Source: Sporodiniella umbellata (Eukaryota > Mucoromycota > Mucoromycetes > Mucorales > Rhizopodaceae). From it: a stretch of DNA of 64,000 nucleotides. The notes under the pieces were generated by a model. The model was not told where the DNA came from, ran no database searches, and was given only the letters and a program-made list of their open reading frames with translations. A program made the translations under genes and the position numbers. Positions 10,479 through 25,550 of this stretch are shown here, one piece after another. The stretch is from NCBI GenBank assembly GCA_025677835.1, contig JAIXMR010000007.1:310001-374000 (forward strand), given 5' to 3'. The number at the start of each line of letters is the position of its first letter. Within the stretch, counting starts at the first letter, position 1.

Positions 10479-12266
10479 ATGTATGTGTTTCTTTTTGTTC
10501 ACATTGTAAAAAGCTTCCCTTACAAATCAATTGTTAGGGTAAGACCATTTTTAAGAGTTGACAGGAATTCCCTACAAAACACAAACGTTTTGGGTTAGCT
10601 TCGTTATTGAAAGAACCCTTAAGGCAAAAACCAGAAAAAAAGGTTGCTAAAACTAAGACTGCAAAATCCATCACAACCCAAAAGATAGAAAGGGCTAGTC
10701 ATGTTGAAAGCCAAGGTCCAGCAATTCAAGTATTCATTCGAAAAGCAATAACTGATAGGCGCAGAGTTCTCGGAAAAGAGAAGAGTACTGTGTTGTTATC
10801 TGAGAATAGAGCTATCAGTTTTTCTGAGTCAAAGCAAGTTGATACGATGCACAAGTGCAAATTGATGTGAAAAGAAAACGACTTATTTACCATATTTTAG
10901 AAAAAGTCTGGGTGCTGGAAGTCATACGGAAGAATCGTCCTTTGTTTTCGATAAAGTTTTTGATTCCTCCATAACGGAAAAATCAGTAATGTTGTAGTCT
11001 ATTAACTCACCTCAAACTTACAGAAGCTCCACAGGTTTATCTGGACACAGTAAAGCCTTTAGTGGAGCATACGTTTAAAGGAGGAAAATCGATATGTTTT
11101 GCTTTGTATGTTAATATTCTCAAACCGATTAGTTAACTTACACTTGCTACCCAGTGAGCAAACAGAGTCAGGAAAGCTATGCTCCATGTCGAATTCTAAA
11201 TGCTGTCTATATACACAAGCTACAAAAGATTTATTTTGTTTACTAAAAAAAAAAGAGTATTTGGGCTTTTCGGCTTGGATAAGCTATTACGAAGTCTACG
11301 AACACTACATCAACGATTTATTAGGAAACAAGAAAAGGCAGATATCAAAAAGCAATGAGAAAGGAAAAGAAAGCTTGATAATACCAGGATTAAAGGAGCT
11401 TAGACTGAATGATATAGATACCTGGCTAAACGTGCACAACTACAGAAAAAAAACCGAAAAGAAAATTGGAAATCAAAAGACCTTAATGTGCTATGCAGTT
11501 CTTCAAATTTGTCTGAAGAATAGAGGTCAAAAATATGGGAAAATAGGTTTTATTGATTTTTTTGGAAACGGAAAGAGGAACCAAGATAAAAACACAAGCC
11601 AAAAAAGCTTTGAGACTAACTGTGGAATGTTGATTTTAAAAGAGTATTTTCGAGTACTAAGTCAATACAAAGAGCAAAAGCCGTTTGGAGGTAGCACATT
11701 AAGCATGTCGCTCCACAGTACATTTATCGGAAACTCAAAAACATGTATCATTGCCACTGTTCCACCTAATGCCTTGAATGATAATCACATGCTAAATACC
11801 TTAAGACGTATCTATAGGTTGGTTTTTCTGATGGTCAATCACTTCAGTATATTGATGGTTTTTTAGAATCAAAGAATTTAAAAGCAGCTCCAATATAGGA
11901 GGAAAACAGTCAAGCATAAGCATTAAAAAATCCAGATCTGAAAATTCTGGATCAATGCATTCCATGATCGATCTGGAAGAAACTGCTCAAAACAAGCAAC
12001 TTCCAAAAATAACAAAAAAGCACATAAAAAAGATACTGAAGAATCACTGGACGGAAATTCGCGAAAACCAATTGTACATAAGCGCTGCTAAGAAACTATT
12101 ATCCGATGTGAACGAAGCTCACAACGAACTCCAATATTTTAATCCAAAATATCAAGTATATCTCGAGAGACTTAAAGAGCTACTAAAACAGAAAATTGAT
12201 CGAGCGAAAGCTTTTCAAAGAGAAATTAGAGACGATCTATGCTCTGATGATGAAAGCAACGAATAG
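10479..12266 (+). CDS. divergent kinesin-13-like protein lacking motor ATPase motifs
   Basis: Exons 10901-10985, 11035-11105, 11155-11817 and 11867-12266, plus a first exon ending at 10854, join in one frame through GT-AG introns. The 5' end is uncertain: an ATG at 10479 with an intron from 10539 is one option. The order of features follows kinesin-13 motors: an IQVFIRK first strand, FVFDKVFDSS, VYLDTVKPLVE, a phosphate-loop position, a FIGNSKTCIIATV strand, LNTLRRIYRIKEFK (the neck-proximal LRYA..VKE region), then a charged coiled-coil tail ending DDESNE. The catalytic signatures are gone. The phosphate loop GQTGSGKT reads EQTESGKL, the NxxSSRSH switch I is absent, and the DLAGSER switch II reads DFFGNGKR. 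The frame is intact over about 1.5 kb, so it may be a non-motile pseudo-kinesin rather than a dead gene. Confidence 0.7.
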
Positions 12267-12940
12267 CTGAGTTGCTTGACTTAGATAACAGTTTAGATAG
12301 TTAATTAAATAAAGTCTATAAGTTTTTTTTCATAAAAAGAGAATAGAGCTACTTTTATAAGCGGTTTCTTAGTATATAGAGTCGATATTACACCAAAAGA
12401 ATAGTAGTATAGAGCCTATGGTGTTTTTTTGTTCGCTTTTTGTTTCTCAGAGTTAAGCAACGATGCAAAAGTACACCTCGTTGCATTTTTAATTTTTGAA
12501 TTGATAGTTACAAGCGAGCAAAATCATTCCAAAACGCGCAAATTGGTACCGTGAGCACTGTATATACATTGACTTTAATATTGACTCCATCTTCTTTTGT
12601 AAAAATATAATAGTAATAGAAAGGGAAAGGAGAGTAGAAACAGTAAACATCGTCTGCCCTCGCACAACGTTTTAAACACTTCATTTAACTCGTATCTGTA
12701 CAATACCACACTTCATGCTATTGAATCTTTGTTGGATTCAAAGTAAAACCTTCGCAAAACAAGTATAGGTCATAGCCAAAATCTGGTAGAGCTTTTCAAA
12801 AAGCTTTTCTGAAGACCTATTTTCTTGTTTATTATATCGTCCGCTAGTTGAGCGGTCAGCGTCCTAACTTTTGGTATAGGTGTATTCAGCTATCTGGATA
12901 TCTTATCAACGACCGACTGTACGTACTTCAATATTCTTTC
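12267..12940. other. intergenic stretch
   Basis: No gene seen. A tRNA A-box-like word lies at 12845-12855 without a matching B box. Confidence 0.4.
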
Positions 12941-13510
12941 TTATCTCATAGCTTCTGAATATCTATTAATTTTTCGGATCAAAGCATTGATATGTCTGTC
13001 AAGGAAAACAGAACGCAGCACTATAGACTCTTCGTAAGCTACGATGTTACGATAAGCTTGAAATGCTTTTGTAGGGTATATGAGTGGAGTTTCGTGGATA
13101 TGTGTTGAAATAGCTTTAGTTATTTTATTTCCAGTTCTTTCCCCCAGAGCCAAAACTATATGTCTTAACACGCGGCTGATAGAAATTGTGCATTGATTGA
13201 GGTCCATTCTATGTGCATAAAATGGTCTTAAAAGCCCAACCGTAGATAGTAGCCAGATTATCTTGATGTTCAAACTTATTATCTTCATATATCGATTGTT
13301 GCTTATTGTCATAATATATTCCAAACCAAGAAGAATGTCAAAGTCCCAAGATTTTGGGGATAAAACAGGATTGGCATATATTCTGATGACTTTCAGGCCT
13401 TCTTGTTTAATGGGAGAGTACAGCTGAATAGTAATAGATTCGTAAATGAGAGCTGTAAAGATTTTCGTCCTTTTTCTAGCTTTTGTACATATAAAGCCAA
13501 AATTGGTCAA
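12941..13510 (-). pseudogene. tyrosine-recombinase remnant (Crypton/DIRS-type transposon)
   Basis: A 189-codon frame resembles the C-terminal catalytic half of eukaryotic tyrosine recombinases carried by DIRS and Crypton elements. The segment IIWLLSTVGLLRP matches the helix bearing the first catalytic arginine, followed by HRMDLNQC. Then comes an IHETPLIYPTKAFQAYR region, where these enzymes have a P-V-x-A-Y pattern. The second half of the active site is not evident: no clear H-x-x-R or terminal tyrosine block follows before the frame ends. No terminal repeats or reverse transcriptase were found nearby. I read it as a decayed fragment. The family call is from pattern memory and is moderate. 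Confidence 0.5.
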
Positions 13511-16500
13511 CCAAAAGTACCAAGTGTACTGTCAAACTAAGTATTGCAAAATTTATCGTTCCCACTGTTGTTTCAAGTAACAAAATATATTGCAACCTCA
13601 CTGTAGACGTGTATAGCTGTAGTTGTTCAAGTAAGATGCAAGTGTGAGTTTAAAGCTTTTAAAAATAAATTGGTTTTTCATGTGGAGGAATCACTAAAAC
13701 ATATATTATTGGAAAACGTCTAATGAGTGTTTTAAGCCGTTGGGCTACGCTTAGTAGCTGAGTCAATACAACTATCAACGAAAAATAGTATGGAAACATA
13801 CTTTCCCTTCCTTGCTTGAAATACGAAGGCAGCATTTTGGAGCTTAATACCGTTAAACAACAGACATCCTTTCAACGTTTAAGTGCATTAGGACTGCAAA
13901 TACGAGTTTGTAACAATTCAATCTAAACGCTATATATAAGTATAACAAGCGCATTTAAGCACATTTAGAGAAAAAGACAAGGAGGGGTTTCTTTAGAAAA
14001 TGGAGTTCTATTTATTGGATATACATTGAATCAATATTAGAAGCAAAAAAAGTGCAACTACTACAGCAAAACCTAATAAAATAAATCAAAAAGTTAGAAA
14101 CAAAACTCATATGAAAAAGGGAGAGTTTGTTTTGTGTGAGACAATCAGATAGGGGCGAAAGTTTGTTTTTGTCAACATTCATGAGGATAGTAAGTCCTTG
14201 TCTGTTGAACTATGCCAGTATACTTAATCATCACGTGCACAAGTCTTCTTTTTTATGAAACGAAGCCTTGCTCACACAAAGGAAATAAAATAATGCGAAC
14301 ACCTTACCTTTTTAGTTCTGAATATTGAATTGATAAAGTAAGTGCCCTGTGTAAAGGTATCCAGCCACCTTTTTATAGTTGCTGCTGAGGTTCAAAAATC
14401 GAAAAAAATTTCTTATATATTGACAGTCCCATCTAAAGTGACTTGTACAATTCAGAAAAGGGCTAAATCTTATTTACTTTCTACGGTGACAGCTATTGTA
14501 CAACACCAAAACACAATAATTTCAATGATAGAGCTAATAGTTTGAAGGTGATCGGCTTATAAATGCAAATTTTGTTTTCCAAAGAACGGTACGGTAAAAA
14601 GTATGATGTGCTTGAGAATTTGAATAACAAAAAACTACAACACTTCATGTGTGGATAAAAAAAGCGACTACAAATTAAAGCTCTGGCAAACACAAATTGT
14701 AAGGTTTAAAGTATTTGCAGTCAAAGCTATATACAAACAATCACTCCCTTTTATGAGTTTGATTTCGAAAAAGAAACAACAGGTATTGATGGATTTTTTT
14801 TTTGAAAACGCTGCAGCCGTTATCATCATCATCCGTACATTCCTTCCTCTTTTTTTTTTCCAATACTCATTGCTGTATATACTAAAGAACGTACGTGATT
14901 AGACATTAGCAATCGTGGTAATTCCCGATTCCTCGTTGAAAGCCAAAGGAGCCAGAATCATTTTCTAAGTACCGATAGAAAAGCTTTAATCTTTTGTCTT
15001 TAATTATGAGCTTTATAATTGTTACAAAGCCTTAAAACTGACTGTGATAAAACCCTGAATATACGGCTATTGTAATCGTTGTTTTATAAAACACTGTACA
15101 ACTTTTTTGTCACAGGAAAGAGTCACATACAAAATGTATAAACTCGCAAATGCATATATCGGCGCTGGTATCCATCAAGATGCACCATGGGTAGGCGGCA
15201 ATAACAACTAGGCAAAGGGAATCTATAGATGACTGTTTACTTCCCAAGTTTTCGGCCCTCTAAAAAAATAGCATACTAACTGTTTTGCACAGCTATTTTC
15301 AACGATTAAAAAAAATGAAATAAAAAAAGAAGCCAATAGTCTTATTTGTTTTTGCATAAAGCACAAAGCCCTTGAAAACAATAATTAGTATAATATACAA
15401 AGCCATGTATTTTTTTTGAGAGGAATGTGTTTTAGAGGTCGTTTTTCCGATTCACTAATAGATCGAGGCATAATCTATTTAAAACAGCTCAAAGTATAAT
15501 GTGTTGAGTATGCAAAAATCAATAGAATGACCAAATGAAAACCAAAAAGAAGCTTCTTTTTAAGATTTATCATACAAAATGACGATTCTTCTGTTTTAAA
15601 AGAGAAAATTGCAGAGACTAAGTTTCCAGCTACATTATCGATTTAGTAAACAAGTAGATGATAGCCGCTTTACTTACTAAGGGTGAGAGGCGGGAAATTG
15701 CTAAAAGAGATGCATCTTTTATTATGAACTGTCAAATAAAAAGTATTACTTCTTTTCTTTTTAGTCAAAAGTAAAAATTTAAGAGGCCCTAGTTTAGGGT
15801 TTTTTTTTTGTGTCAGTAAGTTTTTCAGAATGACTTGGTATTTTGATGTAGAATACAAGGCAGCCTAAAAAAAATGTGTGTTGACAGAAAACTCAAATAA
15901 AAAATACTTATTTTTTTTAGTCTTTGAAATTATAAATGCAATCCGTGTATTTACCGAATTCTTTTTTTTTTTTTTTGCAGCTTAACTGAAACGACTACCA
16001 ACCTTCTTTTAGTTCGACGGATGTTCCTGTGAATAGGCGGATTAAGACAAAACAGCCCTTTTTTTTTTTTTTGATAGTCTTGAGCTATTGTTTTGCTCCA
16101 TGGCAGTGACACTTACTATTCTTTCGTCACTACTAACGAGTTTTTGATCACAATAATAGATTAACCGTCAGTTTATGCATTTACACTCATGTAAGGAGGA
16201 AAAGAGAAAAGAAAACGAGACAGAAAGACATGTGCCTGAATACCTATTAGATAGCCGACTTAAACGGTTCCATATCATAAAGCCGCATACCATCATATTC
16301 CGAATCACTGGTTTTTGCATTCGATCAGCCATCGTTTGGGATTTGTGTATATTGTTAAAGTTACGAAAGTTTTTGTCTTTTTTTTTTATCAAAAACTTTT
16401 TTTTTTTTTTTTACAAAACGCATTGTTTGGCAATGACAATGAGAAATGATAACAAAATAAAATTCTATTTTTGATTGACGAATTCAAGCCGGTCCTTTTA

Positions 16501-17261
16501 TTTATTGGTGAAAAGCTTATTATGATGAGGACATATAAAAGAAATGGTCCTTGTTGTTCTTTTACTGCATTCTGCACTGAATAGTAAAAACATACATGTA
16601 TTTATTTATATATCGATCTTTACTCATGTGAGAATGGGATGATAGTCACCTAAAAAGATATATACGACTGCAGTAAAGAAAGATATCCTTTGAACACGTT
16701 AATGCAAAGAAGGAAAGAATTACAGTAATTTGACCTGATGGTTGGGTTTCTATTTGAATAATGACTGAAGCTAACTAAAAAGTCAAATGCGTTTTACATA
16801 CAAAAAAAAAAAAAGGGAAGAGACGTTTTAGTCTTTCACGCTACTGAATTGCTGACCACTATGCTTATCTGCGGTTTCCGTTTAAAAAAAACATTGGCTG
16901 TGTATGTGTGTCTATGTGTGTGTATTTTTATATGCTAGTTACCACTGCTTACTATTGCGCCCTAGACTAGTCACAAGAGAACATTTTGCATGCATCCATA
17001 GTGACATATATATATATATATATATAGCTTTAAATTAAAGGCAGAGGCAAAGAAAGAGTCAGTGCAAAAAAATAATCGAGCTATAATTAAATAGTTGTAT
17101 AAATACAACAGCAATTTTCTGTAACTTTTTTTTAGTTATTTCGTATTTATACTTTGATTTTACCTTCCCTTTCTATCGTTTTCTTTCTATCTGTTCAACT
17201 ATAATTCGCACAACACATACTTTTTTGCTTTCTTCTTTATTACAATTGATTCAACGATAAT
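13511..17261. other. gene-poor AT-rich stretch
   Basis: About 3.7 kb with no recognised gene. It holds many T- and A-runs (for example 15963-15977, 16060-16072, 16398-16413). Short open frames on opposite strands overlap each other at 14340-14900 and 16168-16577 and look like chance. Pyrimidine-rich DNA just before 17262 is probably the leader and promoter of the Myb gene. Confidence 0.45.
17005..17026. repeat. AT dinucleotide repeat
   Basis: About eleven AT units, some 240 bp upstream of the Myb gene start. Confidence 0.7.
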
Positions 17262-18358
17262 ATGTCCACATCCTTCATCTCAGATCAGAACCCATACACT
17301 GTTTTTAAGCAAGACGGAAGCCATCAATTCTATTGTAGATGGACCGCAAAAGAAGATTCTTTGTTATCAAAAGCAGTAGCAAAATACGGTACGCATAAAT
17401 GGACACTAGTCTCGAGCTATATTCCAGGCAGAACAGCCGTGCAGTGCTCAACTCGTTGGTTTGGAGCATTAAAGTAAGTTAATAGATACTCATTGGAACG
17501 TTTCAGGCTCCAATTGACTTATTCTCTGTTAGCCCTAATGTGCATAAAGGAAAATGGACAAAACAAGAGGACAAGCTACTAATTGATTCAGTTCGATTCT
17601 TTCAAATGCTTACGAAAACCAGTACATCTGCATTGCCATGGAACCAAGTATCTGAAAGTATTCCACATCGAACCGGAATTCAGTGTCAAGCAAGATGGAC
17701 TGAAGCTCTAGACCCAGCAATTCGAAAAGGGCGTTGGTCGCTTGAAGAAGATAGACAGCTTGAATCTGCTGTTGCACAGTACGGATGTTGTTGGATCAGG
17801 GTGGCTAGTTTAATCCCTACCCGAACGCAGCGACAGTCTCGAACACGTTGGAATCAGATCCACTGCAAAAGATTAAAGGCCCAACAACCTTTCATGCACG
17901 ATAGCGATAATGACGTATCTGTTCAATCTAGTGAAAAAGCGCCAGAATATCTTCCCAACCAAGACGAAAATAAAAGCAAGCTTGCCAATAACTCTTTGTT
18001 CAGTTCACTACCTACTTCAAATCCCGATTTAAACTACACGCTACCGAACGTACCTTCTATCAATTACAACAGCATGCTACTTGATGATAGTATGCAGAAC
18101 CAAGGGGAGTTAAACATGAATGATATCATGGAGTCAGCCATCTCGGAGCCGTGTGCTCCTTTGAAATCATCTCCTCCAACTGTAGTGGGCAAAGAGTTTC
18201 CTGCAACCCATATAGTTTCACATCAAGACCAATTCATGATCAACAACGGTCCAATACCAGCATACAATGATTCCAACATGTTTTACTCTTTACTAAATAA
18301 CGACCCAATGGAAATACCAAATCCAGAAGATTACCAAAAGTACTACAATATCCAATAA
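17262..18358 (+). CDS. three-repeat Myb transcription factor
   Basis: Exons 17262-17473 and 17533-18358 (345 aa) join at a GTAAGT donor. The N-terminal half has three Myb repeats. Repeat 1 runs from CRWTAKEDSLLSKAV to TRWFGAL. Repeat 2 runs from GKWTKQEDKLLIDSV, with an insertion between its first helices, to ARWTEAL. Repeat 3 runs from GRWSLEEDRQLESAV to TRWNQI. Each keeps its regularly spaced tryptophans. The C-terminal half is polar, rich in Ser, Asn and Pro, and probably disordered or regulatory. Linked repeats of this kind bind DNA as nuclear regulators, as in animal c-Myb, yeast Bas1 and SNAPc4. Which target it has cannot be told. The start is the only ATG before repeat 1 and follows a pyrimidine-rich leader. 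Confidence 0.88.
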
Positions 18359-19336
18359 CCCTTTTTATCAGCAATTTCATTATGTCTTTTGTTCTTTTTT
18401 TTTTTAAAGAAAAAGACATACTCCTTTCCTTACATCTATACAAGTATATACATATATACATACACGCACATCAAAAAAAAAATACGTATGAATATGGTTA
18501 TTGAGACGATAATATAGAAATATGCAGTAACTTTCAATTCTCTTTTTCTGTTTCTTTTTTAGTTTTTTTTTTTTTTTTTTTTTCCATACAATAAAGACTT
18601 CATAGTATATGTATATAAAAAAGGAATACTCTGTAAGTTCTCCCCCTCAATTGCATTTGTTTCTCTTTGTTTTTATCTTTGAAGTAGCCTATACACGATT
18701 TTTTTCAACAACAGCAACAGAAAATAACGCCAATAGCAAAGTTTATATCAAAATTCTCATCGGCTTCGCACCAAACAAAATTACTGTCTTTTTTTTTTAC
18801 TGATGCAAGTCCAATTATATGTAAAGTAAGGCCAGCATTCTTTTCATATCACTATGATTGACGATATCATCATATGATATGAGGCATCAGTGCTGGGTTT
18901 TATTAAACAAAGATAAGACTACACGCGCTTATTTCTTTTAACTGCAAGTAAAACGCGTTACTATTATCATTACAATTTGTTCATGAACCCTTGATTTTGA
19001 TGCATACCTTATACGTCAAAGTCAGTACTTAATCTTACTGTGGAATTTGAAAAGATGTAGAAAAACAAGATAAAGAGAAGAGGGGGATGATCTGTTTGGA
19101 TGATCTGTACTGTTGAGTTTTTTTTTCTGCATAGTTTAAAACGGAACAAGAAATCGCATAATAAACAAAGCATAAATCAGTCTTGATGAGCAAATTTGAC
19201 CAATTTATCTTTTTGGTATTTTAAGAGACGCACGCTTTTTTTTGGTTACTATTTTTATTATGATTATTATGTTAATTGCTGTTATGGTTGTGATGGTGGT
19301 TATTATTACGGAAATCTTATACAGATTACGGCGATT
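18359..19336. other. convergent intergenic region
   Basis: The 3' flanks of the Myb gene (+) and the TTC7 gene (-). It holds long T-runs (18562-18583) and an AATAAA at about 18590, likely the Myb poly(A) signal. No further gene seen. Confidence 0.4.
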
Positions 19337-22300
19337 CTAAGCGAATCTGGAAAACCCATCCAGAGAATGAATAAGACTTGTCTCGCTTAGTTTTAAAGCA
19401 TACATCAAACAATACTTGGCATCTATCATGCATTCTTGTTTCACATAAACTCTACTCAAAAGGTACCTGTCATAAAAGTTATGAGTTACTTTTTTTTTTT
19501 TTTTTTTTTTGCTGAAACACTCTCGATTCCCTGTTTTTGTTGCTGCCTCTCTTTTTTTCTCACTTCTTTATTTTTTTTCTTCTTTTTTCTTTTTTTTTTC
19601 GAGTGTATTAAATATTATAATATGTGAAAAAAAACTAACATACCAAGCTTCTGCCTGGTTCCAGCCTAAGCCTTTAGTTGTCTTTTCCAACAAATATTCT
19701 GCAAGCTCAGTCTTATTCACATCTAAATGAATCGAAGCAAGCGAGATACTGGAAAGCACGTGCTCAGGGTCGAGTGCCAGTGCCATATGAAATGCGTCCA
19801 CCGCTTGCTGTTTCTCATGGTCTCTTTGATAACTAAGGTAAGTCTCTCCTATCTGATACCATACTTCAGCACTTGTTCCTCCTGTAAGCTGATCAGCTTC
19901 ATAAAGTGCTCTTAAAGCTTCTTTCGTCTGATGGTTCTTTAGACAACTTTGACTTGTCAAAATCCAAAGTTTTACTAGGATTTGTTGCCATCGTTCTTGA
20001 TAATCTGCCAGCGAGATATTTGGCAGATGCTCTGGTTGTATCGAGAATACCGGTAGGTTAGCTTTACTGTCACTTAATGAGGTATCATTTGATTGGGCAT
20101 CTAAAGCATAAAAAAAATGAGATACGATATATATATCTTAGCTTATACCTATTATAAAATCGCTATTACTTCTAGAGGATGACCTCAAACTAACAGGGGT
20201 GCTTCTTGTGGATTTCATGCTATTGGCCCTATCTTTTTTTTTTCTGATGCTGGGAAAACTCAAAAGGGGGTCTTCCGAATTGGTTTTGGATAGACTGAAT
20301 GATCTCTTACTACGTCTTTTAGAAGACAGTAAGGACATTGAGGAGCCATTTTCCTGTAAAGTGTCCTGCAGTAAAGAGGCTGGTTTGCTATTGCTCTTAG
20401 TTTCTTTATCCAACACAGATAACGACTCTACACTATCATGAAAACTAAAAGAGCTACTACTTTCACTCAAAACGCTGTTCTTGCGAGGAAAGGCCTTGAT
20501 GGAAGATATAATTGACTGACTTCGACTGGGTAAATCGCTATTTTTCTCTTTCTGTGACACCGAAGGAATTTTGATCTTTTTGGACAGCCTAGAATACAGC
20601 TGAAAAAGTGCCAAATGGCCGTCAGGGGAACACCCCTCTAGGGACTCTAGAATAGCCAATTGAGTCATGCTAAGCTTCATCAATGCAATGGCCTTCTCGA
20701 AAAACACGTGATCTACATCCTCCTCATCGTCTTCTTCTTCTTCAATTGCGTTGGACTGTACAGCCATCTGAAGAATGGAAAATGCCTTTGCCATATCTTG
20801 ATGTGCACCAGAAGACTGAAGAAGAGCCAGTAGGTGCCAACTAGGCAAATAGTCATCCTTAAGCCCCAAGGATCGCTTCACAGAGTTTACGGCCAGCGTA
20901 AGATCTCCTACCGTAGCCTGCAGAAGGCCAAGTTCATAATAGACTTCCCATGAATTAGGGTCTATTTCCGATGCTTTGGTAAGCGATACCAAAGCTTCGT
21001 TGAAACAATTCAATCGTTTCTCCGGTTCATGACCTATGAAGAGAACATATAAACACAAACCTCAAAAAAAAAAAAAAAAAAGGATTATCCTTTCTCTTTT
21101 CCAAAACTTACACTGGCCTGCATATTGACCATAAAAGCATCCGCGTATACGTCTTGATTGTGCCATCCAAGTTTTCCATAAGCTGTTTCGTTTCAAGCCT
21201 TCTGTTTCCTCCATAAGATGAATCATCATATCGCTCAGGAGCAAGCCTTCCTCAGGTGTGTTTACATAACGGTACTTGAGGGCCATCCAAAATGTCCGAA
21301 CCACGTCCAGAACATGATCGTTTTCGAATGCACCTACGGGCGCCTTTCTTTTGACCGTATCCAACGGCTCTTCGCGTTGGTCTCTGATGGACTTTTCCGC
21401 CGCTTCAAGAGTTTTGGAAACAGAGGCAAACGAATCGTGTGTGACGTCCTGCAGTCTGCGTTGAATCGTCTCCGTCATAGCATGAAGTATCGAGTGGTCC
21501 TCGTCTTCTTTTTCAGTATCTAATCGAGGAATGCCCAGATGCTGAAGATAGGAAGTGAGGGCCAGGCTAGCTTGTTTGGACTGACCCAGGTTGGCATGAA
21601 GGTGGAAAAGATGTCGACAGAGACCCAAGCTGTTAAATGTATACTCGCGGCATTGATAAAAAAAACCGAGTAAGCGCTCTTGATAACTCTTGGGTCCCCA
21701 TCCTATCGTATCGTGAGCTGCTACCGCCAAATGACATAGCTCAAGCGTACGATGGTTCAGGTCGGAAGGAGCCTGATGAACAAGCTGCAGTAACACGGTT
21801 TGAAACTCAGATACAAGCTGCATCGCTTCATCCAAAGCAGACGCAGGCTTGGCCTCATCCAAAGGGACATACACTCCTTTTTGATAAGCACGTGTCAAAT
21901 AGCGGATATAATGCCTAAAGACCACCCAGCGTTTATAAATGCGCCAATTGGATGGCCACTGCTTAGAAGAGCAGTAAGAGAGATAAGACCGCATAAGCTT
22001 GAGTGTTTGCTTGACCGAACCCCTAATATGCATAGCAGATAAATACATGGATGTGACTGATATACTTACTTGTTCCTTAGTTGTAACAGAATAGACCGAT
22101 AGAGACAGTCTTCAACCCAAAAGTTCAATGCGCTGTTTCTCTCTTTGGGGTGGCTTTCGACTGCATCCAAGGCTGACATGTAAGAATCCAAAGCCTCTGC
22201 ATCGTTTTGTTCCTCAAAGCACCTAGCCTTGATGACTCTTGCTTGAACAAGCAAAACCAGCCCATATCCTGACTCGACATCTTCCAGTCTCAATTGCAAC

Positions 22301-22906
22301 ATCTGCAGCCAATCAATTGCTTTATCATACTTGCCCATGTCGAAATAAATTCTTGCTACGATAATTTTTGAAAACTTTTGTTTTCCGTTCAGTGTAAATG
22401 TAATGTGTGTGTGCGTTTTTTTTTTTTTTTACTTGGGCTTGCCAATCGTCGGAGGTTTCCAATTCTCCAGATTTCAACTGTCTTTGGATCATGTCCAATA
22501 ATCTGACTAAAATAAGTTGTACTTGAGCAGCGGGTAATTTCTTCGAAGAAGCAATATAGTTTGGGTCATCCAAAACGTGAATAAAGTCCTTCAAGCTTCT
22601 GTTACTAATTGTAGATCAACGATGGTTTTACTATGACTCACGTTGTTGGTCGAAGAATGAAAAGTGGTTATATATTCTGCCTCCATTCTTGCACTAAGCT
22701 CAAGTACTAATTATAATATGAATTCAACCTTTATTTACCCCTCCCTTTTTCTCACTTTCCCCCTTTTTTTTTCGGTTTAGGCTACCTGATTCTTGGGGAT
22801 TTTGCTTTTTGTACTTTTTAGTTAATTCTGGAATATCCTGCCAATTTTCCTTGCATCGTGCAATATCTAAATCCATAAAGGCTTGCTTTGATTTCGAATT
22901 CTGCAT
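19337..22906 (-). CDS. YPP1: TTC7/Ypp1 homologue, PI4-kinase complex scaffold
   Basis: Eight exons: 22786-22906, 22642-22706, 22433-22588, 22070-22374, 21112-22022, 20149-21033, 19644-20100 and 19337-19466. They total 3030 nt (1009 aa) with every phase matching. The N-terminus (KQAFMDLDIARCKENWQDIPEL) and C-terminal tetratricopeptide repeats (ASEIDPNSWEVYYELGLLQA, AEVWYQIGETYL, FHMALALDPEHV) match the TTC7/Ypp1 family. In yeast and animals these proteins link phosphatidylinositol 4-kinase Stt4/PI4KA to its Efr3 membrane anchor at the plasma membrane. A Ser- and Arg-rich, probably disordered loop sits between the two TPR blocks (about residues 650-800). The last intron is 177 nt, longer than the rest, and contains two long homopolymer runs. 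The gene is complete. Confidence 0.85.
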
Positions 22907-23571
22907 ATTATCTGCCTATTTTGCAATGATTCCGTCTTCCTAGTTTATTTAACTGAATAAAACACAATAAAAAGAAAAATAAAGATTGACTCGCTAGTTA
23001 GTTCCAATTGTGTTTGTGGTGTAACAGTAATAAGCTTTGTTCAACACCATATAATAGTCCTCTGTGGCACGTGACCTATTTGGTATTGGGGTAAAGTGGT
23101 CTATGCCTTCTTTGAAAGGCCTTTAGTAATATACAGAAACAGAAACAAATGAGGATATTCTAACATAGAGAAACGGCGTACGGTTCTTTTTGTATATATG
23201 TACTAGTGCATGCTCAATAATGAATTAATAAAGACACGAGCAAAAGAGGAGATGACAAATATTTTTTTCGATCGAAAAGGATGAAGGAGAACCCATAGGA
23301 CACACAGTCTACCATTTCATATAAACACACCTCCTAAACAAAGCGTGCCTTGATTGAAAATTGATTTAATTTTACTTGTTTTTTTTGCCTCTTTTGCACC
23401 CTTAAAATACACGCATAATCCCACCGATCGGCAGTAGGATGATGACATTTGATAATGTCTAGGATTACAACAGCAAACATGGTAATAGAAGTCCCTTTTT
23501 ATTATTATTATTCTTTTTGGGCAATATGTTACATTTTTTATTTCAATTTCGGTCAGCTCTTTTTTTCTTTT
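22907..23571. other. intergenic region between TTC7 and ARF genes
   Basis: Holds the TTC7 promoter and the ARF 3' flank, both genes being on the minus strand. No gene seen. Confidence 0.4.

Positions 23572-25550
<1,979 letters not shown>

Noticed and set aside
12845..12855. tRNA A-box-like word TAGTTGAGCGG
   Set aside because: No B box or cloverleaf partner strands at the right distance.
15110..15215. Short frame with MYKLANAYIGAGIHQDAPW after a possible splice acceptor
   Set aside because: It looks protein-like but is only about 30 codons, and no upstream exon or family could be recognised.
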